This document shows positions 34,245 to 43,212 of a DNA stretch of 64,000 nt, one piece after another. The DNA lies in the NCBI GenBank assembly GCA_963674955.2, contig CAXXKR010000004.1, positions 1,922,001 to 1,986,000 of the forward strand, written 5' to 3'. Position 1 is the first letter of the stretch. Each line of letters opens with the position of its first letter. Source of the stretch: G963674955 sp963674955. Lineage in GTDB: Bacteria; Desulfobacterota; Desulfovibrionia; Desulfovibrionales; Desulfovibrionaceae. The notes beneath the pieces are model-generated. The model did not search any database. It was given only the letters and a program-made list of their open reading frames with translations, and was not told the origin of the DNA. The position numbers and the translations under genes are program-made.

Positions 34245-35891
34245 CTACATCCGTTCCGGGGCGTCAACCCCCAGCAAAGACAATCCGTTGCCGACCACCC
34301 GGGCCACGCATCCGAGCAGAATCATGCGCGCCTTGCACCGCAGGGGCTCTGCGGAGAGAACATGGTGTGTTGTGTAATACTTATGAAGTTTTGATGCAAG
34401 TTCCTGCAGGTAAAAACTAATCAGATGAGGACTCAGGGTCCTGGCCGAAGCCTCCACGCTGTCCGGAAACCTGTCCAGGGCCATGAGCAATTCCCGGTCC
34501 TCCTCGGTGTCCAGCATCTCCAAAAGCTCCGGAGCAGAACGCTCAAGCTTGAAACCTTCCTCCCCGGCCTTGTGCATCAGGGAACAGATTCTGGCGTGGG
34601 CGTACTGCACGTAATAGACCGGGTTGTCCATGGTCCGCTGCTTGACCAGTTCAAGGTCGAAGTCCAGCTTGCTGTCGCTCTTGCGGGACAGGAAGATGAA
34701 CCTGGCCGCGTCCGGGCCGACCTCGTCAACCACGTCCTTCAAGGTCTCGAACTGGCCGCCGCGCGTGGACATGGCCACCTGCTCGCCGCCGCGCAAGAGA
34801 TTGACCAACTGGACCAGAATGACCTGCAGGCCGCCTTTCCTGCCCAAAGCCTCGCAGGCCGCCTGCATCCTGGGAACATAGCCGTGATGATCCGCGCCCC
34901 AGATGTCAACCACAAGGTCGAAACCGCGTTTGAACTTGTCGTGATGATAGGCGATGTCCGAAGCGAAATAGGTGATGTCGCCGCTGGATTTCCTGAGCAC
35001 CCGGTCCTTGTCGTCGCCGAAATCCGTGCTCCTGAACCAGAGGGCCCCGTCCTTGTCGTAGGCCAAACCGGCCTTTTTCAGGCTCTCGAAGGTCTCCTCC
35101 ACCTTGCCGTTCTGCACAAGGCTCTTTTCGGAAAACCAGACCTGATGCTCCACGCCGAACTGCTCAAGGTCGGTCTTGATGCCTTCCAAGATTTTCCCCA
35201 TGCCGTATTGGCGGCAGATGTCCACGGCCTCGGACTCGGCCATGTCCAGAATGCCCGGATGCAGTTCCAAAACCTCCCGGGACAAGTCCTTGATGTATTC
35301 CCCCTTGTAGAAATCATCGGGGTCGGGAATGTCGCGGCCCTGGTCCTGGAGCAGGCGGACCCAGATGGAATTGCCCAGTATCTTCATCTGCCGCCCGGCG
35401 TCGTTGACGTAGTATTCGGTTTCCACGTCGTGGCCGGTGCTTCTCAGGATGCGGGCCAGGGAATCGCCAAGGGCCGCGCCGCGGCCGTGGCCGATGTGCA
35501 GGGGGCCGGTGGGATTGGCGGAAACATATTCAACCTGAACCTTGCGCCCCTTGCCCATGTCCGAGAAGCCGAATCTCTCGGCCTGCTCCTCGATGAGACG
35601 GATCGTCTTTTTCCAAAAATCAAGGGAATAATGGACGTTCAGGAATCCGGGACCGGCAACCTCGGCCCTGACGATGTCCGGGTCTCCGGCCTCAACGGCC
35701 TCGGCCAGCTCCTGGGCCAGCTCGCGCGGATTTTTGCGGGCCTGACCGGCCAGCAGCATGGCCACGTTGGCGGACATGTCCCCGAACTTCCTGTCCTTGG
35801 GCGGCTCGATCACGGCCTTTTCAGGCCATTGCCAGCCCTTTTCGGCCACGACCCGCTTCAGGGCCTCTTCCAGATGTGTCTCGGCTCTCAT
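34245..35891 (-). CDS. argS: Arginyl-tRNA synthetase
   Basis: This 548-residue class I synthetase has the N-terminal Add1 domain up to about residue 100 and the HIGH motif in TGPLHIGHGRGAALGDSLAR. ADHHGYVPRMQAACEALG follows, with MSTRGGQFETL in the KMSKS position and a C-terminal DALR domain with ARICSLMHKAGEEG. Length is normal for the bacterial enzyme. It lies 4 bases downstream of fabD on the same strand and shares the terminator behind the SPOR gene. Confidence 0.95.
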   Translation of the reverse strand: MRAETHLEEALKRVVAEKGWQWPEKAVIEPPKDRKFGDMSANVAMLLAGQARKNPRELAQELAEAVEAGDPDIVRAEVAGPGFLNVHYSLDFWKKTIRLIEEQAERFGFSDMGKGRKVQVEYVSANPTGPLHIGHGRGAALGDSLARILRSTGHDVETEYYVNDAGRQMKILGNSIWVRLLQDQGRDIPDPDDFYKGEYIKDLSREVLELHPGILDMAESEAVDICRQYGMGKILEGIKTDLEQFGVEHQVWFSEKSLVQNGKVEETFESLKKAGLAYDKDGALWFRSTDFGDDKDRVLRKSSGDITYFASDIAYHHDKFKRGFDLVVDIWGADHHGYVPRMQAACEALGRKGGLQVILVQLVNLLRGGEQVAMSTRGGQFETLKDVVDEVGPDAARFIFLSRKSDSKLDFDLELVKQRTMDNPVYYVQYAHARICSLMHKAGEEGFKLERSAPELLEMLDTEEDRELLMALDRFPDSVEASARTLSPHLISFYLQELASKLHKYYTTHHVLSAEPLRCKARMILLGCVARVVGNGLSLLGVDAPERM

Positions 35892-35895
35892 TATA

Positions 35896-36810
35896 TTAAA
35901 GCTCCCCGCCCTGTTCCAGGGTTGAAATATTCACGCCCTCGTATTCCCTGTCCTTGAGATTGGCCTTCAGAAGCTTGGTCAGAACGCCCTTGGGGCCAAG
36001 TTCCAGCCAGGACCGGACGCCGGCCTGCCACTGGTTCTCAATGGTCTGAATCCAGAGGACCGAGGAGGTCATCTGCCTGCACATGATCTCCCTGATCTTG
36101 CCGGAATCGCCCTCGGGCAGGGCCGTGGCGTTGAAGAACACGGGAAAGGCCGGTTCGCGCCAGTCCAGCTTCTTGAGGTATGCGGCAAACTCGTCCGCCG
36201 CCTCCTGAATCAGGGGACTGTGGAATGCGCCGCTCACGGCCAGGGGTATGGCGCGTCCCTTTTGTTCCTTGACCAGTTCGGCGGCCCTTTCCAGGGCCTT
36301 GTTCTCGCCGCTGATGACGAACTGGGCCGGGGAGTTGTAGTTGGCAACGCGCAATTGGCCCAGCCCGGCGGCCTCGGAAACTATGTCCTCGACCACGCCC
36401 TGCTCCAGTTTGACCACTGCGGCCATGCCCTGGCCCGGACCTCCGGCCTCGGACATGAGCCTGCCGCGTATTGCCGTGGCCTTGACCGCGTCCTTGACGG
36501 ACAAGACTCCGGCCGCCGCCAGGGCGGCGAACTCTCCCAGGCTGTGCCCCGCCGCTGCAACGGGTTCGATCTTGCTTCCAAGGGCGGAAAAAAGGGCCAG
36601 ATTCACGACCGTCAGGGCGGGCTGCAGGGCCGAAGTCTCGGACATGTCCCTGTCCTCGCCTTCCCAATATATCTCCCTCAAAGGCTGTCCTGATTCATTT
36701 TCGGCCAGCTTCCACAAATCAAGGGCTTCGGACCGGGCTTCGGCAACGTCCCTGCCCATGCCCTTCTCCTGCGAACCCTGTCCCGGAAACAAAATCGCTG
36801 TCTTGGTCAT
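35896..36810 (-). CDS. fabD: Malonyl CoA-acyl carrier protein transacylase
   Basis: This 304-residue protein begins with the acyltransferase motif ILFPGQGSQEKGMG. It has the nucleophile elbow AAGHSLGEFAAL (Ser near residue 94), later ATAIRGRLMSEAGG and the catalytic His in VSGAFHSPLI. It loads malonyl groups onto ACP for fatty-acid synthesis. There is no other fab gene beside it, which is unusual since fabD often sits with fabH, fabG and acpP. It heads the fabD-argS-SPOR transcript. Confidence 0.94.
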   Translation of the reverse strand: MTKTAILFPGQGSQEKGMGRDVAEARSEALDLWKLAENESGQPLREIYWEGEDRDMSETSALQPALTVVNLALFSALGSKIEPVAAAGHSLGEFAALAAAGVLSVKDAVKATAIRGRLMSEAGGPGQGMAAVVKLEQGVVEDIVSEAAGLGQLRVANYNSPAQFVISGENKALERAAELVKEQKGRAIPLAVSGAFHSPLIQEAADEFAAYLKKLDWREPAFPVFFNATALPEGDSGKIREIMCRQMTSSVLWIQTIENQWQAGVRSWLELGPKGVLTKLLKANLKDREYEGVNISTLEQGGEL

Positions 36811-37045
36811 TTCTGCTCCTCACAATTTCCTGACGCCCAAAAGAAGGGCGAGAACAATCATCCTTTTTATTAATGGATCATTAACTTTTGCGCCGCCGAG
36901 AACTGAAGCTGCCAAAACCCGGAGCGCCTTTGGTGCGGTTGGTTCTGATATGGATTATAATCAAGGAAGTCCAGCTGTTTTTCCCCGACGCGAAGGCATA
37001 ATTTACGCATGCGGCCATGTCCCGTCAACCAAACGCCCCCCGAGC

Positions 37046-37210
37046 TTGCCAATTGCCCACCATTGTATTATATATCGCATAAGTTGATAATCATGACCTC
37101 TTCCACGGACCGGAAGATGGCCAACCCAGGAGTCCCTCTGGACAGAGCGCGGCAAGGCCGCAGGGACAGCCGGGCTGCATAGGCAGTGACCGGCATTTTT
37201 GTTTTCAAAA
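37046..37210 (+). ncRNA. Candidate small RNA or leader RNA with its own promoter and terminator
   Basis: A near-consensus sigma-70 promoter (TTGCCA at 37046-37051, 17-base spacer, TATATA at 37069-37074) lies in a non-coding gap. The predicted transcript from about 37082 folds into three local hairpins: TCTTCC/GGAAGA at 37099-37117, GTCCCT with AGGGAC enclosing GCGGC/GCCGC at 37132-37167, and GCCGG/CCGGC enclosing CTGC/GCAG at 37169-37194. The last is followed by ATTTTTGTTTT, like a Rho-independent terminator. I could not match it to SRP RNA, 6S RNA, RNase P or a known riboswitch. The next gene starts 24 bases after the T-run, so a terminating leader for that gene is an alternative. The rest of the gap (36811-37045) shows nothing clear. 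Confidence 0.45.
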
Positions 37211-37233
37211 TCCTGGCCCATTGGAAAAGGCGC

Positions 37234-37647
37234 ATGGCTCTAGCCGCTCAGGGCATACGCAACTACCTGAAAACCGAGAAAACCTCGGAAGCGGACATGT
37301 TTGTCCGCAAGAACAGCCAGGCCAAGGTCAAGACCCGGACCTACGGATTCGACCTTGGCAAGTTCGGGCTGAGCTATACCGAACACGATGTCGAGTTCGA
37401 TCCGGACAACCTTCTGGACAAGGCGCGGCAGTTCAGGGACAGCACGAAAAAACGCGCCTTTGACTCGGAATTCGACGTGGCCCGCGTTCGCCGGGACATG
37501 GCCGCAACAGCAACAGCCTCCGACATCCCCTCATTCAGCCGCTCCTCGGCCCACCTTCTTCGACAGGGCCTGGCCGCCTATGCCAAATCGGTCGAGGAGC
37601 CCCTGGCCCAAGCCCTGCCGGGAAGCATGTTCCTGGCCGTGGTTTGA
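37234..37647 (+). CDS. Hypothetical protein
   Basis: This encodes 137 residues from MALAAQGIRNYLKTEKTSEA; a frame continuing upstream to a GTG at 37186 would overlap the terminator-like hairpin, so the ATG is preferred (GGAAAAGG precedes it). The protein is soluble, basic in the middle and Ala-rich at the end (SSAHLLRQGLAAYAKSVEEP). It has no recognised domain. It stands alone between fabD and the copper ATPase. Confidence 0.55.
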   Translation: MALAAQGIRNYLKTEKTSEADMFVRKNSQAKVKTRTYGFDLGKFGLSYTEHDVEFDPDNLLDKARQFRDSTKKRAFDSEFDVARVRRDMAATATASDIPSFSRSSAHLLRQGLAAYAKSVEEPLAQALPGSMFLAVV

Positions 37648-37790
37648 TCGTTTTAGACAATCCAAAACTTGACGGCTGTTGACACAAGGCTTTTGAAGTC
37701 CTATCATGATACCGATTCTCACAATCAAGTAGTCTGTGTAATTTTTCTTGCCGCTATTCCCAAAAAATCATTAACACCTATAATAATAGC

Positions 37791-40052
37791 ATGAGCAAAC
37801 ACATCAAGGCCCGCATCAAGGGCATGCACTGCGCATCCTGTTCGTCCAGGATAGAGAAGGTCCTTTCCGGCATGAAAGGCGTGGAAAAGGCGGAGGTAAG
37901 CCTCGCCTCCGAGACCCTGACCCTGGATTTCGAACCCGGCGAAATCGATCTGGCGACAATCGGCCAGAAGGTCAAGGCTTTGGGTTTCGAGGCCTTTTTC
38001 AAGGACGAAGGACTAGAGGAAGACTCTGTCCGGGACTTCACCCAAAGCCGCAGGGAAGCCCATGAGGATTTGGCAGGCAAAAGGGCCCGGCTCATTCCGG
38101 CCTTTGCCTTTGCCCTGCCCCTGCTCGTAATTTCAATGGGCCACATGTGGGGCATGCCCCTGCCCTCCTGGCTGGACCCGGCCATTTCGCCCATGAACTT
38201 CGCCCTGGCCCAGCTTCTACTGACCCTGCCCGTGATCTGGTCCGGCAGATTCTTCTACACCGGAGGCATTCCGGCTCTATTGCGCGGCGGACCGAACATG
38301 GACTCCCTGGTGGCCGTGGGCACGGGGTCGGCCTTTCTCTACAGCCTCTGGAACCTCTTTGAAATCGCCGCCGGGCAACACGCCAAGGCCCACGACCTCT
38401 ACTTCGAGTCCGCAGCGGTGCTCATAGCTCTCATTTCTCTGGGCAAGTATTTCGAGGCCCGCTCCAAGCTCAAGACCTCTGCGGCCATTTCCGCGCTCAT
38501 GCGGCTGACCCCGGACAAGGCAACGCTCATCCGCAACGGAAAGCAGATTGAAGTGCCCCTGGAAGATGTGGTTCCAGGAGACACCCTGCTCATCCGCCCA
38601 GGGGGTCGCGTTCCAGTGGACGCCAGGGTTCTGGACGGACGCTCAAGCGTTGACGAGTCCATGCTCACCGGAGAACCAATGCCCGTGAGCAAGAAGGAAG
38701 GCGACTCCCTGGCCGGGGGGACCCTGAACACCCACGGCGCCCTGACGGTCGTGGCAGAACGGGTCGGGCGGGACACCATGCTGGCCCGGATCATCCGGCT
38801 TGTGCGCGACGCCCAGGATTCAAAAGCGCCCATCGCCAGCCTGGCCGACCAAATCAGCTTCTATTTCGTTCCGGCGGTCATGGCCATCGCCACACTCTCG
38901 GGACTGGCCTGGTACTTTGTCGGCAACGCGGACTTTTCCTTCAGCCTGCGCATCTTCGTGGCCGTCATGGTTATCGCCTGCCCCTGCGCCATGGGTCTGG
39001 CAACGCCCATGTCCATCATGGTCGGCACCGGACGCGGCGCGCAACTGGGCATCCTGGTCAAAAGCGGCGTGGCCCTGCAATCAGCGGAAAACATTTCAGC
39101 CATAGTCTTTGACAAGACCGGCACCCTGACCCACGGCAAGCCGTCTCTGACCGGGTTCACCCTCATTGGACAGACCTCGGAATCCAAGGATGAACTCCTG
39201 GCCCTGGCAGCGGGTGCGGAAAGCGCGTCCGAGCATCCCCTGGCCCTGGCCCTGGTCAAGGCCGCCGAGGCAAAGGGCCTGGAACCCCTCAAGCCGGAAG
39301 ACTTCACTGCGCTTCCCGGCCGGGGCGTAAGCGCACGAGTGAACGGCAGGCTTGTTTTGGTGGGCAATCTAGCCCTCATGTCCGACAACTCCGTTTCCGA
39401 CCTGAAAAAGGCCGACTCCGTGGCAGCGCCCATTGACGGCGGAACCCTGATGTTCATGGCCGTGGATGGAGAGTTGTCCGCAGCCCTGACCATCAGCGAC
39501 ACACTAAAAGACGAGGCCCGGGAAACGGTCTCGCGGCTCAAGGACATGAAGCTAAAGGTGATCATGCTCACCGGCGACACCGAGCAGTCTGGGCGAGGCA
39601 TGGCCCGACGGGTGGGCATCGACGAGGTCATCGCCGGAGTCCTGCCCGACAAAAAGGCCGAAGTGATCGAAGACCTTCAGTCCCAGGGACTCAAGGTGGC
39701 CATGGTGGGCGACGGGATCAACGACGCCCCGGCCTTGGCCAGGGCCGACCTGGGCATGGCCATGGGTTCGGGCATCGACGTGGCCGTTGAGTCCGGGGAC
39801 GTGGTGCTGATGAAGAGCGATCTGGGCGCAATACCCCTGGCCCTGGGCCTGAGCCGGGCCACCATGCGCAACATCCGGCAGAATCTTTTCTGGGCCTTCG
39901 CCTTCAATACGTTAGGCATACCCGTGGCCGCAGGCCTGCTGCACATCTGGGGCGGCCCGACCCTGAACCCCATGATCGCGGGAACGGCAATGGCCCTAAG
40001 TTCCGTAACTGTGGTCACAAACGCACTGCGTCTCAGGCTCTTCAAGGGCTGA
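37791..40052 (+). CDS. copA: Copper-translocating P1B-type ATPase
   Basis: This 753-residue protein has one N-terminal heavy-metal-binding domain (GMHCASCSSRIEKV) and eight predicted spans with the CPC ion channel motif (IACPCAMGLATPMSI). The actuator loop carries SMLTGEP, the phosphorylation site is FDKTGTLTHGKP, and the HP motif is SEHPLALAL in the nucleotide domain. VGDGINDAPALARADLGMAM follows. CPC plus a CxxC HMA fits Cu(I) export (CopA). One HMA domain is typical of gram-negative CopA proteins. A stand-alone HMA protein at 54029 could be its chaperone, although it lies 14 kb away. Confidence 0.94.
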   Translation: MSKHIKARIKGMHCASCSSRIEKVLSGMKGVEKAEVSLASETLTLDFEPGEIDLATIGQKVKALGFEAFFKDEGLEEDSVRDFTQSRREAHEDLAGKRARLIPAFAFALPLLVISMGHMWGMPLPSWLDPAISPMNFALAQLLLTLPVIWSGRFFYTGGIPALLRGGPNMDSLVAVGTGSAFLYSLWNLFEIAAGQHAKAHDLYFESAAVLIALISLGKYFEARSKLKTSAAISALMRLTPDKATLIRNGKQIEVPLEDVVPGDTLLIRPGGRVPVDARVLDGRSSVDESMLTGEPMPVSKKEGDSLAGGTLNTHGALTVVAERVGRDTMLARIIRLVRDAQDSKAPIASLADQISFYFVPAVMAIATLSGLAWYFVGNADFSFSLRIFVAVMVIACPCAMGLATPMSIMVGTGRGAQLGILVKSGVALQSAENISAIVFDKTGTLTHGKPSLTGFTLIGQTSESKDELLALAAGAESASEHPLALALVKAAEAKGLEPLKPEDFTALPGRGVSARVNGRLVLVGNLALMSDNSVSDLKKADSVAAPIDGGTLMFMAVDGELSAALTISDTLKDEARETVSRLKDMKLKVIMLTGDTEQSGRGMARRVGIDEVIAGVLPDKKAEVIEDLQSQGLKVAMVGDGINDAPALARADLGMAMGSGIDVAVESGDVVLMKSDLGAIPLALGLSRATMRNIRQNLFWAFAFNTLGIPVAAGLLHIWGGPTLNPMIAGTAMALSSVTVVTNALRLRLFKG

Positions 40053-40341
40053 GACGGTCATAAAACAGGAAAAACTACACAAAGCAATTTCGTCTCAAGA
40101 ATAATGGTGACAAATTTGCTGTAATGCCGTTGCCGGACCGACTTCCGGTCGACAGTGGCCCATGCCGAATGCAGACCTTCGCAGATTTCATTTCCTGGTT
40201 CCCTGGACCGCAGCTTTCGAGTGTTTTCCTCTGAAGCCGATTTTCCTGTCCGCTTTTCATTGACCTCGCCGGGCCAAAAAGCATGGGAAACAGGCGTCCG
40301 AATTCCGTGAACCAACACCATCCGACTCTACCCTTTGGGCA

Positions 40342-42636
40342 TCAGGTTTGTGGTCTGGTGGGCGGTTGCAATTCGCACTCGGCCCTGGGGAAGGATATCT
40401 CGAAGCAGGCGCCTTCCGATTCCCAGGACTGGGCCTTGATGTCTCCGCCGTAGTCGGTCACGATGCCGTAGGAAATGGACAGTCCCAGTCCGGTGCCCTT
40501 GCCCACGTGCTTGGTGGTGAAGAAGGGCTCGAACAGGCGATCCCGGATGGCCGGGGGGATTCCCGCGCCTGTGTCGCAAATCCTGAATACGACCATCTCC
40601 GGAGTGCTGAAGGACTTGATGTGGATGCGCTTGTCCGCGTCGAGCTTCCGCTCGCTCCATTTGTCCTCTATGGCGTCCCTGGCGTTGAGCAGGAGGTTGA
40701 TGACCACCTGTTCCAGCCGGTTGGAGTCGGCCATGATCAGAGGCAGTCCCGCTTCCAGTTCCCAGACCACTTCAATGTTGTGCACCAAGAGCTGCTGGCT
40801 GAAGAACTCGAAGCCCCGCTCCAGCACCTCGTTGATCTGCACGGGCATGGTCCTGAGGTCGGACTTGCGACCAAATTCGCGCATGTGCTCAATGATCTTG
40901 CTGGCCCGGTCCACATGGGTGGAGATGCCTTCGGCCATTTCCTCCATGATCTCGGAATCCAGCGGAGTCTTGGTGGTCACCCTGCGCGAGAGCAGGTTGG
41001 AGATGGCCTTGAGGATGGTCAAGGGCTGGTTCAACTCATGGGCCACGCCCGTGCTCATCTCGCCCAGGGTTGTCATCTTGCTGGCCTGGATGAGCTGCTG
41101 TTCGGCCTCTATCTTCTTGGTCACATCCGTGCAGGTTATGATGAGGGTGTCCCGCTCCTCGAACCTGGCCGGGGAGATACGCAGGAAGACAAAAATAGGC
41201 TTGCCGGACTTGGTTACGTGGGTGCACAGCTTGATTTCGGGCCAGGTGCGCACTGCTTCCTCCCAGTCGCCGGCCTCTTCTTCGCGGAAGAAACGCATGA
41301 ATGACCGGCCGCGCAGTTCCGTGTGGTGCCAGCCGTATATGTCCTGGGATGATTCGTTGGAATTGAGAATCTCCAAAGTGTCCCGGTCAAGCACGAAAAC
41401 CGCGTTGGGAATGGAATCGAAAATGGCGTGATAGCGGTGCTCGGAGGCGGCCAACTGGTCCACCAGCTCCTTGCGGCGGGAAATGTCGATCATCATCTCC
41501 ATGGCCGCCACCACCACGCCCTCTTCGTTCTTGACCGGGGAGGTGTACACGATCCAATGAATGGGCCTGCCTTCCTTGGACAGGCCGGATTCCTCAGACA
41601 TGTGGGACAAACCATCCTTGAAGGTGCGGTCCACCGGGCAGGCCTCGCATTTCTCCAACCGTCCCTTGTTGACCTGCCAACACCGTTTTCCCCTAGGCGG
41701 CCCGAAGTGGCGTTCATAGGCCGAATTGTGCCGGATGACGCGGTAGTCGGCGTCCACCACGCTGACCAGGCACGGCACGTTGTCGAACAGATTTCGAAAT
41801 TCCTCCCGCTGCTCCATGAGCTCGCGGTGCTTTTCGGAGACCCGCTGGCCCATCATGTTGAAGGCCTCGCCCAAGGTGCCTATCTCGTCCACCTGCTCGA
41901 TCTTGATGTCCGTGAAGGCCCGGCCCGCGCTGATACCCTCGGTGGCGGAGATGAACCTCTTGATGGGCCGGAATATGAACCGGTAGGTGAAGGCGAACAG
42001 GGCCAGGAAAGTGGCCGTGAAGACCACAATGGCAATTCCCATGTTGGCCCGTTCAAACATCATGATCATGGCGTTCTTGGCATCCATGTTCACGGTCACA
42101 TCCAGCAGGCCCAAAACCTGCTCATCCTCCTTGTGCACATGGCAAGGGCCGGGCGAGCACCCCTCGACATTGGCGATGGGGGTCATAATGGCCATGAACA
42201 CCCGTTCGCCCGACTGGACCATCCTGGTCCGCTTGGACAGAGGCATGGCGGGCGGCGGCGGGTCATACTGGTGGCAGTTCCAGCAAGAGGGCGACTCCAT
42301 GTCGATGACCGTGCCGATCTCCTCGGAGATGTTGGAAAAAATGATGCGGCCCTGTTTGTTGTAGACGCGGATGTTCTCGATCTCCTCCTGTTTGCTGATG
42401 TTGTTGATGTTCTCTTTGATGTCCTCTTCGCTGTCGAGCATCATGGCATAGTGCAGGGCAAGTTTGATGGTGTCGGACACCATCTCGATATCGGACATGA
42501 CATTGGAAAGAACGTTGCGCTTGAAGTAGTAGACGTTGAATCCGGTCCATACGAAGATGCACAAGAGAAGCGTGACCCCGCCGGACAGGATCATCTTGGC
42601 GATCAGGCTTTCGCGAAATCTCTTGAACATCTTCAC
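40342..42636 (-). CDS. Membrane sensor histidine kinase with periplasmic heme c motifs
   Basis: This 764-residue protein has spans at about residues 14-35 and 198-220 enclosing a periplasmic sensor domain. That domain contains CWNCH (residues 118-122), a standard heme c site, and CSPGPCH (160-166), a CX4CH site of the type used in Desulfovibrio cytochromes. Then come HAMP, a Cys-containing PAS (CEACPVDRTFKDG), a second PAS with PAC, the H box EMSTGVAHELNQPLTILKAI, and a complete HATPase domain (NLLLNARDAIED, DTGAGIP, GTGLGLSISYGI). It likely reports periplasmic redox state or a heme ligand such as NO, CO or O2. It is the last gene of the regulatory block behind hmcF. Confidence 0.88.
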   Translation of the reverse strand: MKMFKRFRESLIAKMILSGGVTLLLCIFVWTGFNVYYFKRNVLSNVMSDIEMVSDTIKLALHYAMMLDSEEDIKENINNISKQEEIENIRVYNKQGRIIFSNISEEIGTVIDMESPSCWNCHQYDPPPPAMPLSKRTRMVQSGERVFMAIMTPIANVEGCSPGPCHVHKEDEQVLGLLDVTVNMDAKNAMIMMFERANMGIAIVVFTATFLALFAFTYRFIFRPIKRFISATEGISAGRAFTDIKIEQVDEIGTLGEAFNMMGQRVSEKHRELMEQREEFRNLFDNVPCLVSVVDADYRVIRHNSAYERHFGPPRGKRCWQVNKGRLEKCEACPVDRTFKDGLSHMSEESGLSKEGRPIHWIVYTSPVKNEEGVVVAAMEMMIDISRRKELVDQLAASEHRYHAIFDSIPNAVFVLDRDTLEILNSNESSQDIYGWHHTELRGRSFMRFFREEEAGDWEEAVRTWPEIKLCTHVTKSGKPIFVFLRISPARFEERDTLIITCTDVTKKIEAEQQLIQASKMTTLGEMSTGVAHELNQPLTILKAISNLLSRRVTTKTPLDSEIMEEMAEGISTHVDRASKIIEHMREFGRKSDLRTMPVQINEVLERGFEFFSQQLLVHNIEVVWELEAGLPLIMADSNRLEQVVINLLLNARDAIEDKWSERKLDADKRIHIKSFSTPEMVVFRICDTGAGIPPAIRDRLFEPFFTTKHVGKGTGLGLSISYGIVTDYGGDIKAQSWESEGACFEISFPRAECELQPPTRPQT

Positions 42637-42675
42637 ACCTCCCTCTTGCCGTGGGGCATGTCTTGTGTCGGTCGG

Positions 42676-43116
42676 CTAATCTTTTGTCCACGGATTCTGC
42701 GGACACAGGAACGCGTCCTTCATCAGGTCGGCCAGGGAATAGGAGTCGAGCATCTTGTACATGGCCATGCTGGCATCGTCCCAAATGGAGCGTTTCAGGC
42801 AGACTGCGGCTCGCGGGCAGGTGGACACGTCGCCTTCGCAACCCAGGACCTGCTCTTCGCCGTCCAGGATGCGGGCCACCTCGCCGATTGAAATATCCTC
42901 GGGGCGCCTGACCAGGACATTGCCGCCGTTGGGGCCGCGCTTGCCGGTTACGTAGCCCCCTTGTTTAAGCAGCTTGATTAGCTTTTCAAGATATTTGAGA
43001 GAAAGACCCTCGCGGTCGGCAGTGTCCTTGCTCGGAACGGGACTTCCGCCCCCGGAATGAAGGGCGATGTCCAGAAGCAACCGGGTGCCGTATCTGCTGC
43101 GTGTAGTCAGCTTCAT
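42676..43116 (-). CDS. Rrf2-family transcriptional regulator
   Basis: This 146-residue protein has a winged helix MKLTTRSRYGTRLLLDIALH, recognition region LSLKYLEKLIKLLKQGGYV and the wing KRGPNGGNVLVR. A Cys triad CEGDVSTCPRAAVC near residues 90-105 with C-X6-C-X5-C spacing is close to the Fe-S ligands of IscR. The family is named after Rrf2 of the D. vulgaris hmc operon, and this gene occupies the equivalent place. The start at 43116 is chosen because the family begins MKLT; a longer frame exists to 43152. It probably senses Fe-S status or redox and controls hmc expression. Confidence 0.88.
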   Translation of the reverse strand: MKLTTRSRYGTRLLLDIALHSGGGSPVPSKDTADREGLSLKYLEKLIKLLKQGGYVTGKRGPNGGNVLVRRPEDISIGEVARILDGEEQVLGCEGDVSTCPRAAVCLKRSIWDDASMAMYKMLDSYSLADLMKDAFLCPQNPWTKD

Positions 43117-43212
43117 AAAACCCTTCCCTGGCGGCGTATGTGATGGACGCACGCTCTTTGCTCTCCCAACACAAAAAACACATGCACTCGGCCCGCCCGG
43201 CCCCTCGACGAC

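Noticed and set aside
34425..35957. Long plus-strand frame opposite argS
   Set aside because: Same cause: a shadow of a GC-biased gene, with no ribosome site or protein-like content.
37090..37200. SRP RNA, 6S RNA or RNase P RNA
   Set aside because: The hairpins lack the GGTCAGG-CCGGAAGGAAGCA core of SRP RNA, the long central bubble of 6S RNA and the conserved RNase P blocks.
40058..40321. A short minus-strand reading frame of 87 codons
   Set aside because: Its composition looks random, it has no ribosome site or recognised motif, and it sits in a 289-base gap between convergent genes.
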